A DNA stretch of 64,000 nt from Trichosphaerium sp. ATCC 40318 (Eukaryota > Discosea > Flabellinia > Trichosidae), in the NCBI GenBank assembly GCA_038496445.1, contig JALMLS010000228.1:310001-374000 (forward strand), written 5' to 3'. Every line of letters starts with the position of its first letter. The first letter of the stretch is position 1. Both the position numbers and the translations under genes were made by a program. The notes under the pieces are model-generated. The model worked only from the letters and a program-made list of their open reading frames with translations. It searched no databases and was not told where the DNA came from. Positions 46,901 to 60,160 of this stretch are shown piece after piece.

Positions 46901-47070
46901 AATTTAAAAGATATTTAAGACAAATACGTACATTCCATTGGTGCACTCGCACCTGCTGGGCTACGGCTTATAAGAATACAGAAGCAACAAAAAATAACAA
47001 AGAATGCGCGGGCAATGTATCCACATAGCCCTGCACAAAGACCAATACAAGAAATACCACCCCTTGACAT
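43996..47070 (-). CDS. Membrane-anchored low-complexity protein with Pro-rich and Lys-rich regions
   Basis: ATG 47070 gives a Cys-rich hydrophobic segment (RAFFVIFCCFCILISRSPAG). Then a Ser-rich acidic part (SEEESGSDDSDFESELDSDL), a Glu/Lys coiled-coil (EEMRQYEEQMKKRQEEKKEK), a Lys-rich part, a Pro-rich stretch (IPPSVGGPPPPPPPQPGSGG, PGIPGMPPPRPMGR) like a formin FH1 or profilin/SH3 ligand, then basic KRTGLAQRRSRKIFKKK and a Gln/Lys region, ending AIAAALKAAQEVQEAPADLD-QFNWHNF at 43996. Assembly across 45256-45180 and 44980 depends on introns I inferred; two separate genes are possible. No known family; could link a membrane to actin. Confidence 0.5.
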
Positions 47071-47141
47071 TCGTCAAAAAAAAAACGGCAAATGACCTTT
47101 TTCTCTTTTTTTGTCTCTTTTTTCTTAAGGAAGTATTGTTT

Positions 47142-50100
47142 TCAACCTTTTTTCGAAAGTGTCACTAAAATAACGTACCTAGACTTTTTGGCCGATACCC
47201 ATTGATTTTCCTTTGACGCTGCACTTATTGTATGCGTTTGACTTGAGCGTTTTTGCAGCATCTTAATCCTCTCATTTATAGACAACGAGGTTGATTCCCA
47301 ATCCTGTTGCGATTGGCTTACGTTACTAGCGGTATCATCATCTAAATCATGATTGCCATAGTAACCATCTTTAATTTGTCTTTGTGATTGACTAGGCTCG
47401 TCATATCCACCCGATGCAGTCGTTGCAGATGTGAATGACCCCGCCACGGACAGCTCAGAACTTTGCGAGGCAGCGGATGTTGACAAAATTGAAGATTTAG
47501 AATCTCCTCGTTCAAGCTTTTGCTGTTTCAACATTGCCCTCTTGACAAGTTTTTCAAGTAGTTTAGGGTCTGCATTCTTAAATAACTGCCTCCACTTGTC
47601 TGGTAGGCTTTTTTGCGGCTTGAAAAAAATTCGTTAGTCAGGTTGGGTTGTACTTCCAAAAAAAGAAGAAAACTCACTTGTGTATCGGCTGTGTTCCTAG
47701 CAACAATATTCTGAACATGCAGAACGGATTCAAGAGCACCTCCACCAACAGTACTCATACGACTAATGTTGGCTTCAGTTGAACGTGTGAAAGGATGGGT
47801 TTCTCCCAAAGATTTCGCGAAAACATTTCGAGCTCGCTGGAAGTGTGATTTGGCTTTATCAAAGTCTTTCTTCTTAGCGTATACCATCGCAACATTGTTT
47901 GTTGTAACAGCTACAGCTGAATGGTTTGCTCCAAGGGTCTTTTCAAGAATAGTTAACGCTTGTTTGTATTCTATCAAGTTGTCAATAAAGTAATATTAAT
48001 TGTTTTAACGAAAAACTTCGTACGCAAAAGACATTCGTTCATAATTGTTGTTTTCTCAACTTCAGACATCTCTTCTTTCATCATTTGAAGACTGTTTGAT
48101 GCTAAGTGATCAAGCGAGTATGCAACGAACGAATGAGTCTCACCAAGTGTCTTTGTTTTGATCTTCAAAGCTTTTCTAAATAAACGTGTTAAAAAGAAAC
48201 ATTCCATACTCTCGTATGTACCTAAAGAGCTTATCCGCCTCAACACGCTTTCCTTGTACTGCGTAGACCTTACCTAAGTTATCTAAAGCAATTCCAACCT
48301 ATTACATGCTTAGTAATGCCATTTAAAATACGAGAATATGCGCAAGTATTTTTACCTCTGAGTGATTTTCTCCTTTTTGCTTTTGGAGAATATGTACAAC
48401 TCTTTTACAAATAGGCTCTGCCTTGTTAAACTTTTTCCATTGGAAAAGCATTTGTGCTTGATTATTCATAGTCCTTGCAACTTGCCAATGGCTTTCACCC
48501 AAGTTTTCTGTATACAGAGTCAGTAAAATCTGGTTTTTTCCTTTTTTTTGGTTGAAAGCAAAACATGACGTACGCTTTTTAACATTTACAGCTTCGGTGT
48601 AGAAAAGATGGGCTTGTTCGAATTTTGCTTGCTTTGCACATACCCCAGCGATTTTATCTAATACTTTCGCAACCTAAATACAAATGAGCACTCAAAACAA
48701 ATCGACTATCATTATTTTTTTTTCATACCTCAAGATGCTTTTCATTAAACAAAGACTTCTTGATTTTAAGAGAATGACCATACAATGTCTCAGACTCTTT
48801 ATACCGATCGCGCTTTCCGTAAAACTCAGCACGACGCTCAATAGTCTCAATTGTTTCTACACAAAAAAAGTTAGACGAAGAACTAAAGAAACACTTTTTA
48901 TCTCATTACCTATGTGTGTTTCGCCCAATTTTTCTTTTATAATCTCCTCTGCTTGTTTATAATGACTCTCAGCATCAACATCCCTTCCCTAATAACTCAT
49001 TAATCACCAGTTTAAAGCATATAAAGAAACAAACAGCAAATTCCACTTGGTTCTATTCAATGAATCTGAAAACCGAACCTTTTGTTGTGCATACAAATCA
49101 GCAATGTTGAGCAAAGTCTGAGCAACTTGTTCATGTTTATCACCAAGGGCTTCCTTACGCGCTTTCAATTCTTTTAAATAAAACGTCTCAGCCTGCTCAA
49201 ACTTCCCCTCTTCAGTTAGATTATCTACAAGAGGCACAACAGTAACATATTTCGTCAATACTTCAACCTAAACTAACATTATTCCCACAATAAAGAGAAA
49301 AAAAACACAAAAATATTTCGCTAAAATCGCAGTGTGGAAAGTTTTTTTTCTCGTAATGACATGAAAATATTATCGTACGCCTTTGAGGTCTTTATATTTA
49401 AAAATTTCGCCTTTCTCATCTTCTTTAGCACGCTTACTAAAGAAATCATCTTCATTGGCTATAGAATGAACAATTTGTTGCTTAAACCGAAGCCCTACAA
49501 TATCACAAAGCCTAAGACAACAAACGTCAGATTCAAGTTAATACCAACGAGAACATTACCTTGTGAACATGGACTTTCTATCTGTTAGTGCTCTTTCCAT
49601 CCAGTTAGACTTCTCTAGCGTATCTAACGCGTTCTCTTTGATCTTATCAACGTCACCAGTGACCCTGGAGAAAACAAATCTCTCCATGATGTGTTTCTTT
49701 AATACTTCCAACCACCATTTTGAGCAATCATCATCTAACTTACAACCTAGTCTGCGAGAGAAAAAATTATAAGATTCGATAATTTACATTTTTACTTACC
49801 TTGCACCGAAGAGAACATTCATTATTTTAATGACTTGCTGCTTACATTTCTGCTCAGTAGCCATTTTACGCATACGCTTCGAGCTATGTTAGTCATTGTG
49901 ATAGGAATAATTATTTACCTTAAATATAATCCCTTTGGTAGCTCTAACAACAATCTAAAATCAAGTTAAAACAGGTTTTTTCCAAATGATAACTAATCCA
50001 CACCTCAATTGTGAACTTTGTGAGTAAATCATCTTGTTTCTCTGTGTAAATACCATACATGAGAGCCATACCCAAATATCTCAAGTTAACGCCACGACTG

Positions 50101-52044
50101 TGAAAGACATCCTAAAAAAAGAAGTGTTACACAAAAAAAAAATTGATAATTTGTACCCTTATTGGTAATGTATCATCGAAGTCATCACATACTTCTGGAA
50201 TGAGCTCTTTCCAAATACGTGATGTAGCAGTTCTCACTTCTCTGCAAGATAAGAATAAGAACAAACACGCACAAGGTGAATAAAAACGCACGGATTATTT
50301 TCTTTAGCTTCTACTTTCCCGAAATAACTGAAGCTATCACTACTCAAAGGAACAGGACTCATCCTCACAAGTTCTGGTCGCATCAATCTATATAAATGAC
50401 ACCCTCTTACGCTAAGTAGAATATTAATAAAGAAACGCCAAAGCAATATTCATTACCCTTTGCATGGAGTAGTTGGTGGGAACAATCTCGCTATTGTATC
50501 GGTTTAGTACAAACCACACCGCTTTACTACAGTGTAATACCTGTATCTATAACGTAATAACGCCCATCAGAAGCTAAATGGCCTTCAATATCTACAGGGC
50601 CCCAAATCTCCTTTGTTTTATGTGTAGAACGCTCAATAACTTTATGTCTCTTGAGATTAAGCTTCTTCATGGCTTGTTTAATCAACACTTTTGAAAAACT
50701 AAGTTAAACCAATTAAACAAAGTAATCGAACCTTCTATGTTGTAATCTACTTTAACAGTATTACTAGCATCTCCGGAACCATAAATAAGCGTCCTTCCTG
50801 TTAAAGGAAGCTAAGAATAGTCAGATTTTTGAAGCGTTCAAAATTGGCTCTTGCGAGCGTACTTTGCTGATTACAATTACGTAATGACCCAGTACAGTGA
50901 TAAGACACATCAGTGGGAAATGTAAATTAGGTATACCACAGGAAATCAAGGCGTTTAGAGATTTCAACTAAATGACATTTAAAACGAATAAAAAAAATTA
51001 AAAAAAGTGATCATATACCTCATGAAGCGCAGCTTTTAACGCCCATTCATCGCCACCGTATAGATTAATTTCTACGTTATCCTTGGCGAACTTTAAGAAC
51101 AGCTGTCCTATAAGACACGAGAGTGTCAGCAAAAAAGAAATAAATCCTTAAAAGGAATTACAAAATCCGAAATTATTCCGAACCTGTAATGTATTTATCT
51201 CCACCAGCAATACCACCAACGCCAGCAGGTTTAATCTTTACATATACATTAGAATAAAGTAAAATACTAATATAGTAATCGAGAAAAAAAATAAATAAAG
51301 TCAAATCCTTACTGTTTTGTTTGCATCATCTTCATGAAGTTCTCTAACAATAGTCTCTACTATCGGTACAGCTACTTCTAAAAACCCTCGCGTTAACTCT
51401 TCAATATCTTTCTGCCTTTGTAGCCCCTAGTGGGAACGTTTTGAGCCGATAAAAATTATGTCAACGCTCTAAATATTTAATACCTCCTCAGGTGTAGTGG
51501 TAGGGCGCTCGAGTATGCGTTGAAACCGCTCATTCCAATAATACTGCTCTACAAAGTTTGTTTGACTATGATCCTGTTTTATGTGCTTTGGTTTGGTCCC
51601 CTTTTCATCATTGGTACTACTAGAGAACTCTGTTTTATAAACGTCGTCGTCACTTCCATACGCAGCGACGTCACCTTTTTACGTCAGATTTATCAATAAC
51701 TATAAGGTACCAATTGACTCAGAGTCACTGAAGTCCTTTGGCTGTTTACCACCGTAATAGCTTCCTCGTGGGCTTTGAGTTGTTGCCGAGTTTGGCGTTT
51801 CCCTGTCGTACCCGCCATAATCAAGAGCGAGTTTATCAGGGTTATAATAAAAATTGTTGTATAAATATTCTTCATTTCCAGTGAGTGAGACATTTTCTTC
51901 GTCTGCAGGAGAGTTGTTACCAATATAAGCTCCGTGCTGCAATTCATCATCGAAACCAGCCGATTTGATGTACTCATGTAACGGTGTATCTGTGCTAGTG
52001 TTATATGCGTATAAATGCAACGCTTGAGGCTCAACAGCTGCCAT
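47142..52044 (-). CDS. CLU (clustered mitochondria) family protein
   Basis: CLU proteins are cytosolic RNA-binding factors that keep mitochondria dispersed and support translation of nuclear mRNAs for them. ATG 52044 (MAAVEPQALHLYAYNTSTDT); exons in order carry KFAKDNVEINLYGGDEWALK, GRTLIYGSGDASNTVKVDY, KEIWGPVDIEGHLASDGRYY, the ARLFPPTTP block and LMRPELVRMSPVPLSSDSF, all CLU-domain hallmarks. After a GRTKDxD-like helical part comes a long array of kinesin-light-chain-type TPRs (for example LGETHSFVAYSLDHLA, LGANHSAVAVTTNNVAMVYA), then a low-complexity Ser/Gln tail. More than twenty short exons. The 3' end (stop at 47142) may change if a last intron exists. Confidence 0.88.
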
Positions 52045-52172
52045 GCTTACACAGGCATGCACAAATGTATGCTTTTATCTTAATTTCAAAACCGAAAGTA
52101 ATTGAACGGGCGAACAAAAAAAAAATCGCCAAATAAAAAAGTTAGTTTACAAAAGTCTTTAAACGCACTAAA

Positions 52173-52965
52173 ATGCATTTTCTATGGAAGCGAATACTAG
52201 TGGGATTCATTTTTTATGTTTCTTTCGCTGTCCTACTGTTTTTTATGGAGAAAAAGCTTGGTAGCTTTATTAAAGTAGTGGCAGAAAAAGGATTGCTTGG
52301 TAACCGATTTTACTACACCTACGATGACGTGGAGACATACTTGTTTGCAATGGACCACTTCAGAATTCAGTATTGGCTGGTATATCAGTTGTTTGACTTA
52401 TTCTACGCGTGCGCTGCCTGTATAGTGATGGTTGATATGCTGACGTATTTTTGGGGTACGGAATCGCTCCCAATAAGGCTACGCGCACCTGTGTATTAAT
52501 CTAGAGCGCCTGTGATAGTTTGGAACAGCTCACAATTATTACTACCCATTTGACATTTTTTAGGCTCTATTGTTGGCATGAAGAGCTCATGGATCACTCT
52601 AGACCTTCTGCCTGTCATAACCTTCCTCGCTGACTTTGGAGAAAATTTTTGTTTCTTTGCTTTCGTTGCTCAGTATCCGTCTCCAGACCTTCGTGTACAG
52701 CGTTTGGCAAGCGCTTTAACGCGTGTAAAGCACTATTCTCAAATGTGCATGTACATTTTCCTAGCCGCGTGTATATTCGGTTGGGCTTGCTTGAGCTGTT
52801 GTAGTAAGGTACGCGTAATGCTCCAAGAATGCATGATCTTGTTATTAAATGTGCTCAAAGCGTATAAATCAGCTTGTTTTATTTTTATTCTTAGTCTTTT
52901 TTTTTTTGTAGGTAAAGCCGACTTCGCTGCCAAAGCAACCAACAGCCAAGCCAAAAGAAGAGTAG
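52173..52965 (+). CDS. Multi-pass membrane protein of unknown family
   Basis: Exons 52173-52455, about 52564-52807 and about 52912-52965. Four hydrophobic stretches: ILVGFIFYVSFAVLLFFMEK, YQLFDLFYACAACIVMVDML, LDLLPVITFLADFGENFCFF, and YIFLAACIFGWACLSCC; between the first two is a loop with YTYDDVETYLFAMDHFRIQY. The C-terminus is a short Lys/Pro tail (KPTSLPKQPTAKPKEE), stop TAG 52963-52965. The GTACGG donor at 52456 avoids an early stop and keeps frame. Family not recognised. Confidence 0.65.
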
Positions 52966-53118
52966 ATAAGCTCCTAGCGAACGCAACAAACTAAACTAGG
53001 TGACATGTACTTCGAGGCAGGTGTTACTCTGAATGTACATAAACTGCCAAATCATCAAATATTTGTCTTCATTTTTTTTTGTTTGAATGTCGCATTATTT
53101 CAACAATTGTTTGTATAA

Positions 53119-54480
53119 ATGGTTGAATTGGCACGTCTGTTGTCTGCCTTTGGGTTCTCTACGTTCCTTTGTGGTCTTGGTTTACGTAAAAAGTGGTTAT
53201 CTATTGATGGTAAACAGCAACGGTTTTTTAAACGTATTTGGCTAACATCGCTGTCTTGAGGCGCAATTGCGGCGTTTGGAGTTGGTTTTGTTCACACTTT
53301 GGCAGGGAACGCATTTGTACTCTGCCTCGGCGTATTTTTCGTCTCGTCCTCTATTCTGACGAAGTACAAAAGTAAAGAAAAGCAAAAAATCGAAGTTGAC
53401 CACAAAAAAGGTTGAAACGCGTCTGGTTATTCTCTGCTGATAGTTTATAAGGTAGTCAACGTAATTGGATACAGGTTGTGGCCAATGCAGGTAATTAAAC
53501 GCTACCACAAATGATCAAATTCTTTCACCGAAATTAAAACAAGTCTAGGCACAAGCAGCATTCTTTGTCTTGCAATGCTCTACAGAGTAGGCCCATCCAA
53601 TGCGGCTCTAAATTTTGATGCTGATAGCATTAATTCCATGCTTGCAGCCGCCTTCATAGGGTACGGAACAATATACCAACAAAAATCACGTGATGCGCTT
53701 GAAGTCTTTACACGTGATCTTGCAAAATAAAGACTCATTCGAGTTCTGTAAGTTAAAGATTGTAGCCAATACGCTTGTACAAATGGAGACACGTGGGCAA
53801 GCGAGATAGGTGTTTTAAGCACTTCAGATCCGTATCTTATAACAACAGGAAAGAAGGTAAAGAGCAAATTACTATTTGTTATTTGGTATGATTTATAAAT
53901 GTTTCAGGTACGAAAAGGTACAAACGGTGGTGTTTCTGTACTTGGTACTATTGCTAGCGCAATAGGAGGATTAGTAATTGGTAAGTCATTGCTTTTTACA
54001 CATTGCTTATTATTAAAAGGTGTCACATGCATGCTTAGTTTCTCGCTATTTAGTGAACCTATGTTTAATTTGAATCATTACCCAGGTACATACCTATTAA
54101 TTCTACTGCACTACATTTAGTCCTTACGAACACCTTTAGTTGTTCTTTTGGGTCTTTTTGGAGGATTTACTGGATCACTGGTACGCTAAAGAGTTCAATG
54201 AAAGTGACACCTTGTTTATTATTTTGACAGATTGATTCTTTGCTTGGAGCTACATTACAATATTCTGGCCTTGATGTTGCATCAAACAAAGTTGTAGAAG
54301 GGCCAGGAAGAAATATAAAACATATTGCAGGAATGAACATATTAGATAATCATCAGGTATTGTGAATGCACAAATATCGCGCTAATGTCCTTCAAGGTTA
54401 ATTTTGCAGCGGCGCTGTTGACAGCTGCAGCTTCAGCTTGGATAGCACCATATTTATATACGTATGCACCACGACTATAA
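53119..54480 (+). CDS. TMEM19 family (DUF92) membrane protein
   Basis: ATG 53119 ([20 protein letters not shown]). Exons read [20 protein letters not shown] with [64 protein letters not shown] with [51 protein letters not shown] and [20 protein letters not shown]. This matches DUF92/TMEM19 block by block, including GDTWASElG and RGTNGGVT. In plants the relative is a phytyl-phosphate kinase; in animals the role is little known. TAA 54478-54480. Confidence 0.9.
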
Positions 54481-54745
54481 TAAAGCAACATAACTACTTC
54501 AATCATTGCCACAAAAGTCGTAAGGTTTTTTGGATACAAACCATAATCCAATTTGATTTTTTGTACTCGCCGTGTTATACTTCGCTTTTGACACTTGTCA
54601 TTTCGTTGATTGTTCATTTTACACCGCATTTTTGGAATGTTATTCCTAGCCATGAACGTCAAATCGATTACGTTTTCAGTGTTTGACGGACTTAACCGTT
54701 TTGTACTCAATTCTTGGAACCATCCTTTTGCCGCCGTAGTTCCCA

Positions 54746-57700
54746 ATGGACGAAATGGAAGTAGAATTAGAAGGTAAACGGCGTCAAGAAGTCACAAATG
54801 AACCAAATAAGCGACAACGCTCAGAAACTGTTGACGTCGCTGAAGAAGCACCTTACGTACCATATGAAGTATTATACGAAATATTTGAGCTACTGAACCT
54901 GAAAACTATTCAAAGTTCATGTCGACTTGTTAACGTACGCTCATTTGCCTTTATCCCATTGCTACATTACAACAACGTTACTTGTTACCATTCTCTTATT
55001 TGTTAACATCTCACGAAGCGTTTGTGGAGCGATGTGTCGTATGCCCATAAGTTCTGTTGGACTAGACTAAGTACGCTCATTTAAATCATCACAAAGCTGC
55101 AACCAAAGGAAAAAACCAAATGACAAAATTTTTTTTTTCTGATTTTCAATTCGCTAGCGAGTTTGAGCATTGAACGAGAGGGTTTCAATCGTTATTGTGG
55201 ATATGTGCGCGCCCAAGGTGATTATGATGGAATTGTCAAAGTTGCAGAGCTAGGTTGGCGCGGGCGAAGCCTTATGGTATGTTTTTTTCGATTTTGTTGA
55301 TTGTTTTGTTTTCACCTTTGTGGTGACTTTGAAGCAACTTGTTAATAAGGTTTATCTATAGCTTGGTAACTCCAAGGGTCACGTGTTCTTTAAAGGGTCT
55401 ATAGATCCCTGCACCAAACAGCTGGCATCGTTTATTCAGAGTAAAGTTTTCGAAGGTTTATTGAATGGAGAAGAGAATAAGATTTTAACTCTTCAGTGGT
55501 CTGTTGAGCCGAAAGACTTGCAAGAAGATGATAGCCAAACAATAACACTCGATTTTCTCATAAATATAGCAACGCACGTGATTTTTAAGTTGTATTATTA
55601 ATTGTACTATTAAGATACTAGCTTTGATTTTTTTTATTATTATTTTTTAATGTGCCTTTTAGTTTCAGGCGCTCTCTCCTTCCTGATGCAAAGGCTATTG
55701 ATCCAGATATCAAAAAGCTTATATATGTAACAGTGGAATACGATTTATTTTGCGACTTAAGAAAGAAACGTGATGATATGCTAAGGACTTTTTCAAATTC
55801 GTTCATACCAAAGGTGCGTTTTTTTTTGGTTTACTTGTCTTAACATTGCTACGGAGTAGAAAATAGTTGATAGACTGACACAACCTGATGGAATGAAAGC
55901 TACTTTATATAAGTACCAACTCGATGCAATAACATGGATGGAGTCTGTAGAAGATGATGTTGACAATAAGAATGGTTTGTTGTTTTTTATGTAAATTTGT
56001 TACTTGTTAACGTTGATTAGTTTTCAGCTACAGTTGTATATGGCAGTGGCCAAAACTCTCTGAGCATGTGTTCTTGCTTAAACCCAGCAAATTTTATCCA
56101 AAAAGTGATATCCTGTCTGTTGTCAAGGATAGATATTTAGACCTCAATTTGACATTCCGAGGTGGTGTTTTAGCTGACGAAATGGGATTAGGTGAGTTTT
56201 TTGCTTTTTTCCCATTGAGGTTACCTACCGAAAGCGTTAATGTACTTTGCGCAGGTAAAACTCTAGAAATGATTGGTCTCATACTTGACAAACCTGCACC
56301 TCCAGAGTTCTGTGGAACAGAGGAAGCACCAGTGTTTACTGATTTTAGGCTTCACACTAAGGCAACATTGAGTAAGTTTTGGATTTTAATTTTCAATTCA
56401 CTTATTACCTCAAACAGTCGCTTGCCCGAATCATCTTTGCAAGCAATGGATTTCTGAGTTTGAAAAGCATGTTTCATCTGAGCTTTCAATTCTTAAGGTG
56501 ACAACTATCTCTCAATGGAAGAAACTCAATTACAAAAAAGTACTTAATGCAGGTATGTCAGAACTTTATTTAGAACAAGGAGTTTAAACTTCTACGTTGT
56601 CTTTGATTTTGTGATCTTTTTCTTCTTGTTTGTTACTAAGAATACACGTTTCTCTACTCACCTCTTGGTTCTTAACTGACCTTTTTTTACTAGATGTTGT
56701 GGTTGTGTCATATGAATTTATAAAAAATAACAATTACAGTTTTGCTATTTGTGGAAGTCTTAACACAGTTAACGCTGAATCTGTGTTGAAACGGTTTTCT
56801 ACATCTAGAAGTAAAATGAAAGTAAGCGTCATCATCAATCACGTGGGTTTAAACGTTATTTAAACTTGTTTTAGAAGCTGCGCACTTCTAACACACCTGT
56901 GGAAGAAATTTTAAAAGGAAGGTTTGCTATTGAAAACATCGTCTGGCATAGAGTTATTACTGATGAGGTACCTCCTTTAGTTACTATTAAATCTATTATT
57001 GAGTCTTATTAAAGGGTCATGATCGCCTTGATAAAGATCTTTACTATGGTACCTAAAGCATAAGCAGCTTCTTTTTGTTGTTTTATTGTTATTATCTAAC
57101 TTGTTCTTTGAAGTTTTCTTTCGTGATCTTCAAGCAACATACTGTTGGTACATGTCAGGTAATAATACACGTGAACACCTAACATCATAACATACTTATA
57201 TAGGAACACCATTTCCTTCATGGGAAGCTGTAGATGGTGCAATGACATTCTTACATTTCAAGTCAAACAACGAGGATAAAGAAATATTTTATCCTTATCC
57301 TGAGTATTTTATACTTCCTTGGTGCGTACCTTGGTTAACAATCATGTTATATAATAATTTTCTCAGGCAAGACAAAAAGAGTGCCGCTATTAAAGCGAAG
57401 AAAGATCAGACATGGACAAGTGATACATCGTTTGCTAATCATCACCAGTTCGTATTTTTTTTTCTCTTTTTATCCTTTTCTTTACCTTTTCTGATTTGTT
57501 CTTAACCCTTCTTTAGATGGGTTGCTAGTGATATTTTATTTAATAACCTATATTGGCGTCATACAAAATCGAGCACAGCTGATGAGTTTGATATTCCTGA
57601 CTATGCTCAAGGTAGAGAAATGTTTTATTTTTTATTTAACGTCACAATTTACTATGCAAGAGAATGGTCCTTAGTATTAATATTCTGATATCAATGCCTA

Positions 57701-59884
57701 TTTAGATTACAGATTCCTCGAATTCAGTGCTACTGAACGCGCAATATATAAGAGTCTTGCTGTAGATAACAAACTAGGTACTATATTAAAGCAACTTGTT
57801 TGGTGCCATCAAAACAACCCTTATTGGTGGATGCAAAAGAAACATCTTTTAGCTTGGTAGATTGACGTATTCTTCTAGATAACATGAGCGAGTTATGCTC
57901 TATTTTGAGTAGTAATAATATTGACGCAATGAAGCAAAAGTTTGTCAGAGCAGCAAACGCACGTGCTTTTTAAAGTAGAAAAGTTGTTTTCTTTTTTTCC
58001 ATTAATATTTACGTATTGTTTTAGTCTGTAGTTATGCAGTTTCCAGGCGAACATAGACGCAGTAAGGAAAACTTGGAACGTTTGATGACTAGGAAAGGTG
58101 AATTACCAGATCTTGTAAAAAAAGCTACAGCGGCTTTTGATAAAGCACAAAAACGATCGGTACTTATTACCATAGAGTGTTCAGGATTAATCTTATTTTG
58201 TTGCCAAGAGTCCAAGTCCTTATGTTTTGAGAGAATCTCGAAACAGGTTAGCATTGCTTAAAAGCGAATTGAAGAGTGTTCTTAAACGAATAAAGAGCGT
58301 TGAGAAACATATAATCAAGCTGAAAGCAGGCCTTAAGTTGGCTAAACAAAAGCTAAGAATACTGAACAAAGTAGTAAGTTGAATCTTTCTTTTTTTTTTT
58401 TGAAGCATAAAAATCTCACATTGTGTAGCCTAATTTGGACATGTCTTTTATAAATACGCATCAATATTATCGTGGTAAAGCTAGTATAAGTGGATCAGGA
58501 ACTAATTTTAAATCTTGGTCTATAAAACAGTACGAGAAGTCAACTTAGTTGAGTTGATGTTTTAAGTTGTTTCGAAACTTAATTGATTTCTGTGATTTAT
58601 TATCCATATAGGATTAAAGAAGAACTCGCTCTTCGTACAAAAGACCTTGAAGGAAACAAAAAAAAGTTGGGTGATCGATTGAGAGAGTATGTCGATGAAG
58701 AAGAAAGACAAATTAAAGTATGTTTTACATCTTTTATGATTATAAACTTACTCCAAATTAGAAAGGACTACCAAAGTATATGTACCGAAACTTAACAGAA
58801 GAACAAAGTATAAACTTATACGGTACAAAAATGGCTAACGTTATGTCATTCCTATTGGCTCTATGGGAAGAAGACTCAGATGAACAAGTCATCTTATTTA
58901 GTCGGGTCAGTAACTTTTTAATTCATAAAAAGCTCCTTCATTGCACCCTTCTTTAACATACTTGTAACATTACTCATAGTTCCCAAAAGTACTTACAAAG
59001 GTTCACCACTTACTGGCTGAGAACAGTATTAACTCAACGAGTGTTTCTGGGTACATTGAAAAACAGATTTGTGAAAATTCTAACCTGTTTTCGAAAAAAG
59101 CAATGTGCATCAAAGAGAAAAAGCAATATCAGCGTTCACTGGTGGTTCTGCAAAAGTAATCCTTCTGGGGTACGTTATCTATCCATCAACTCATTTTTAA
59201 GACATCTAATTTGCTTTCAAAAGGTTACAAAACGCAGCATCGGGAACTAACTTGATGAACGCGAAATATATTGTATTGTTGGGTACGAAAAAACACTTAG
59301 AAGCCGCCCAGAGTGTTGAATTAATTTTGTTTTCTACAGATCCACCAAAAGGTACTCGCGAAGAAATAAAGGCAATAGAAGAACAAGCAATAGGAAGAGC
59401 TTATAGGTAAGCTTAAAAACACCAATTTTTTTTTTCAAAATTATAGTTGCACGTGTCAGGTGCTTGATAGTTTCTTACAGCTACAATCAATAATGCCACA
59501 AATTGAATTATTGTCAATTTGTTAGCACAGCAAATTATTTGGGGTTCTCATTATAATTAGGATGGGACAAAAACATAAAGTAACTATTGTTCGATTTGTT
59601 GTTAAGAATACTTTCGAAGAAGATGTTGTAGTTGCAGCCGCAAAAGCTGAGAAAGGCACGTGATTATAATACAATACTTGTTATACACATACTTAGCGTA
59701 ATGATTTTAAATAGAAGATAAGGAAGCCTTGGAGGAGTCTAAGAGAACACCAAAGAAGAGAAAAAAGAAAAAGATAAAATTGACTAGAACAAGTAGCTTG
59801 GGTACAATTATTGTAAATTCTCCAACAAAGCTATTACGTGAGTCAAGTTTGAACGATATGGAAAAGATGCTAACAAAGAAATAA
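54746..59884 (+). CDS. F-box protein with SNF2-family helicase domain
   Basis: ATG 54746; N-terminus is acidic/basic, then an F-box-like VPYEVLYEIFELLNLKTIQS. SNF2 blocks follow: TLYKYQLDAITWMESVE, GGVLADEMGLG|KTLEMIGLIL (Walker A across an intron near 56193-56254), IVACPNHLCKQWISEFEKH, DVVVVSYEFIK, HRVITDEGHDRL (motif II as DEGH), WYMSGTPFPSWEAVDG, then a coiled-coil insertion, DEQVILFSR, KYIVLLDPPKGTREEIKAIE, QAIGRAYRMGQKHKVTIVRF, and a Lys/Ser tail to TAA 59882-59884. An F-box plus SNF2 layout is known in plants (At3g54460-like). It could link ubiquitin-ligase recruitment with chromatin or DNA translocation. About twenty exons, three with GC-AG introns. Confidence 0.85.
55574..55662 (+). 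other. GC-AG intron with GCACGTG donor
   Basis: GCAAC joins TTTCAGGCGC to read ATFRRSLLPDA. Using GT at +5 leads to TGA after nine codons. Confidence 0.85.
57959..58024 (+). other. GC-AG intron with GCACGTG donor
   Basis: AAC joins TCTGTAGTTATG to read RAANSVVMQFPGEHRR. Using GT at +5 gives TAG about ten codons on. Confidence 0.85.
59656..59714 (+). other. GC-AG intron with GCACGTG donor
   Basis: GAGAAAG joins AAGATAAGGAA to read AEKEDKEALEESKR. Using GT at +5 gives TAA at once. Confidence 0.88.
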
Positions 59885-60160
59885 TCGATACACTGAGTCG
59901 CTATGTTGTTCAGAAAAGGCATCTTGAAGACAAACGCATTCTCACAATAAATAAGGCTTTGTCTGTTTTCTTGATCGTCTCATTCTTTGCTTGATATCGC
60001 CTTGATCATTTATTGCATGCGCTTGGGTTGCTACTCAATAAACAAAAAGTAAGCCAATGTCAAGAAAAAAAGCGCACTGTTCACAGAAAAGTGTGAAAGA
60101 CTGTGTCTGACTTATTGTTTAGTGCGTGAACTTTAAATATCCAAAAATAACAACACAACT
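59885..60160. other. Intergenic between tandem genes
   Basis: About 275 bp; AATAAA near 59948. No gene seen. Holds the terminator of the helicase gene and the promoter of the AlkB-like gene. Confidence 0.4.
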
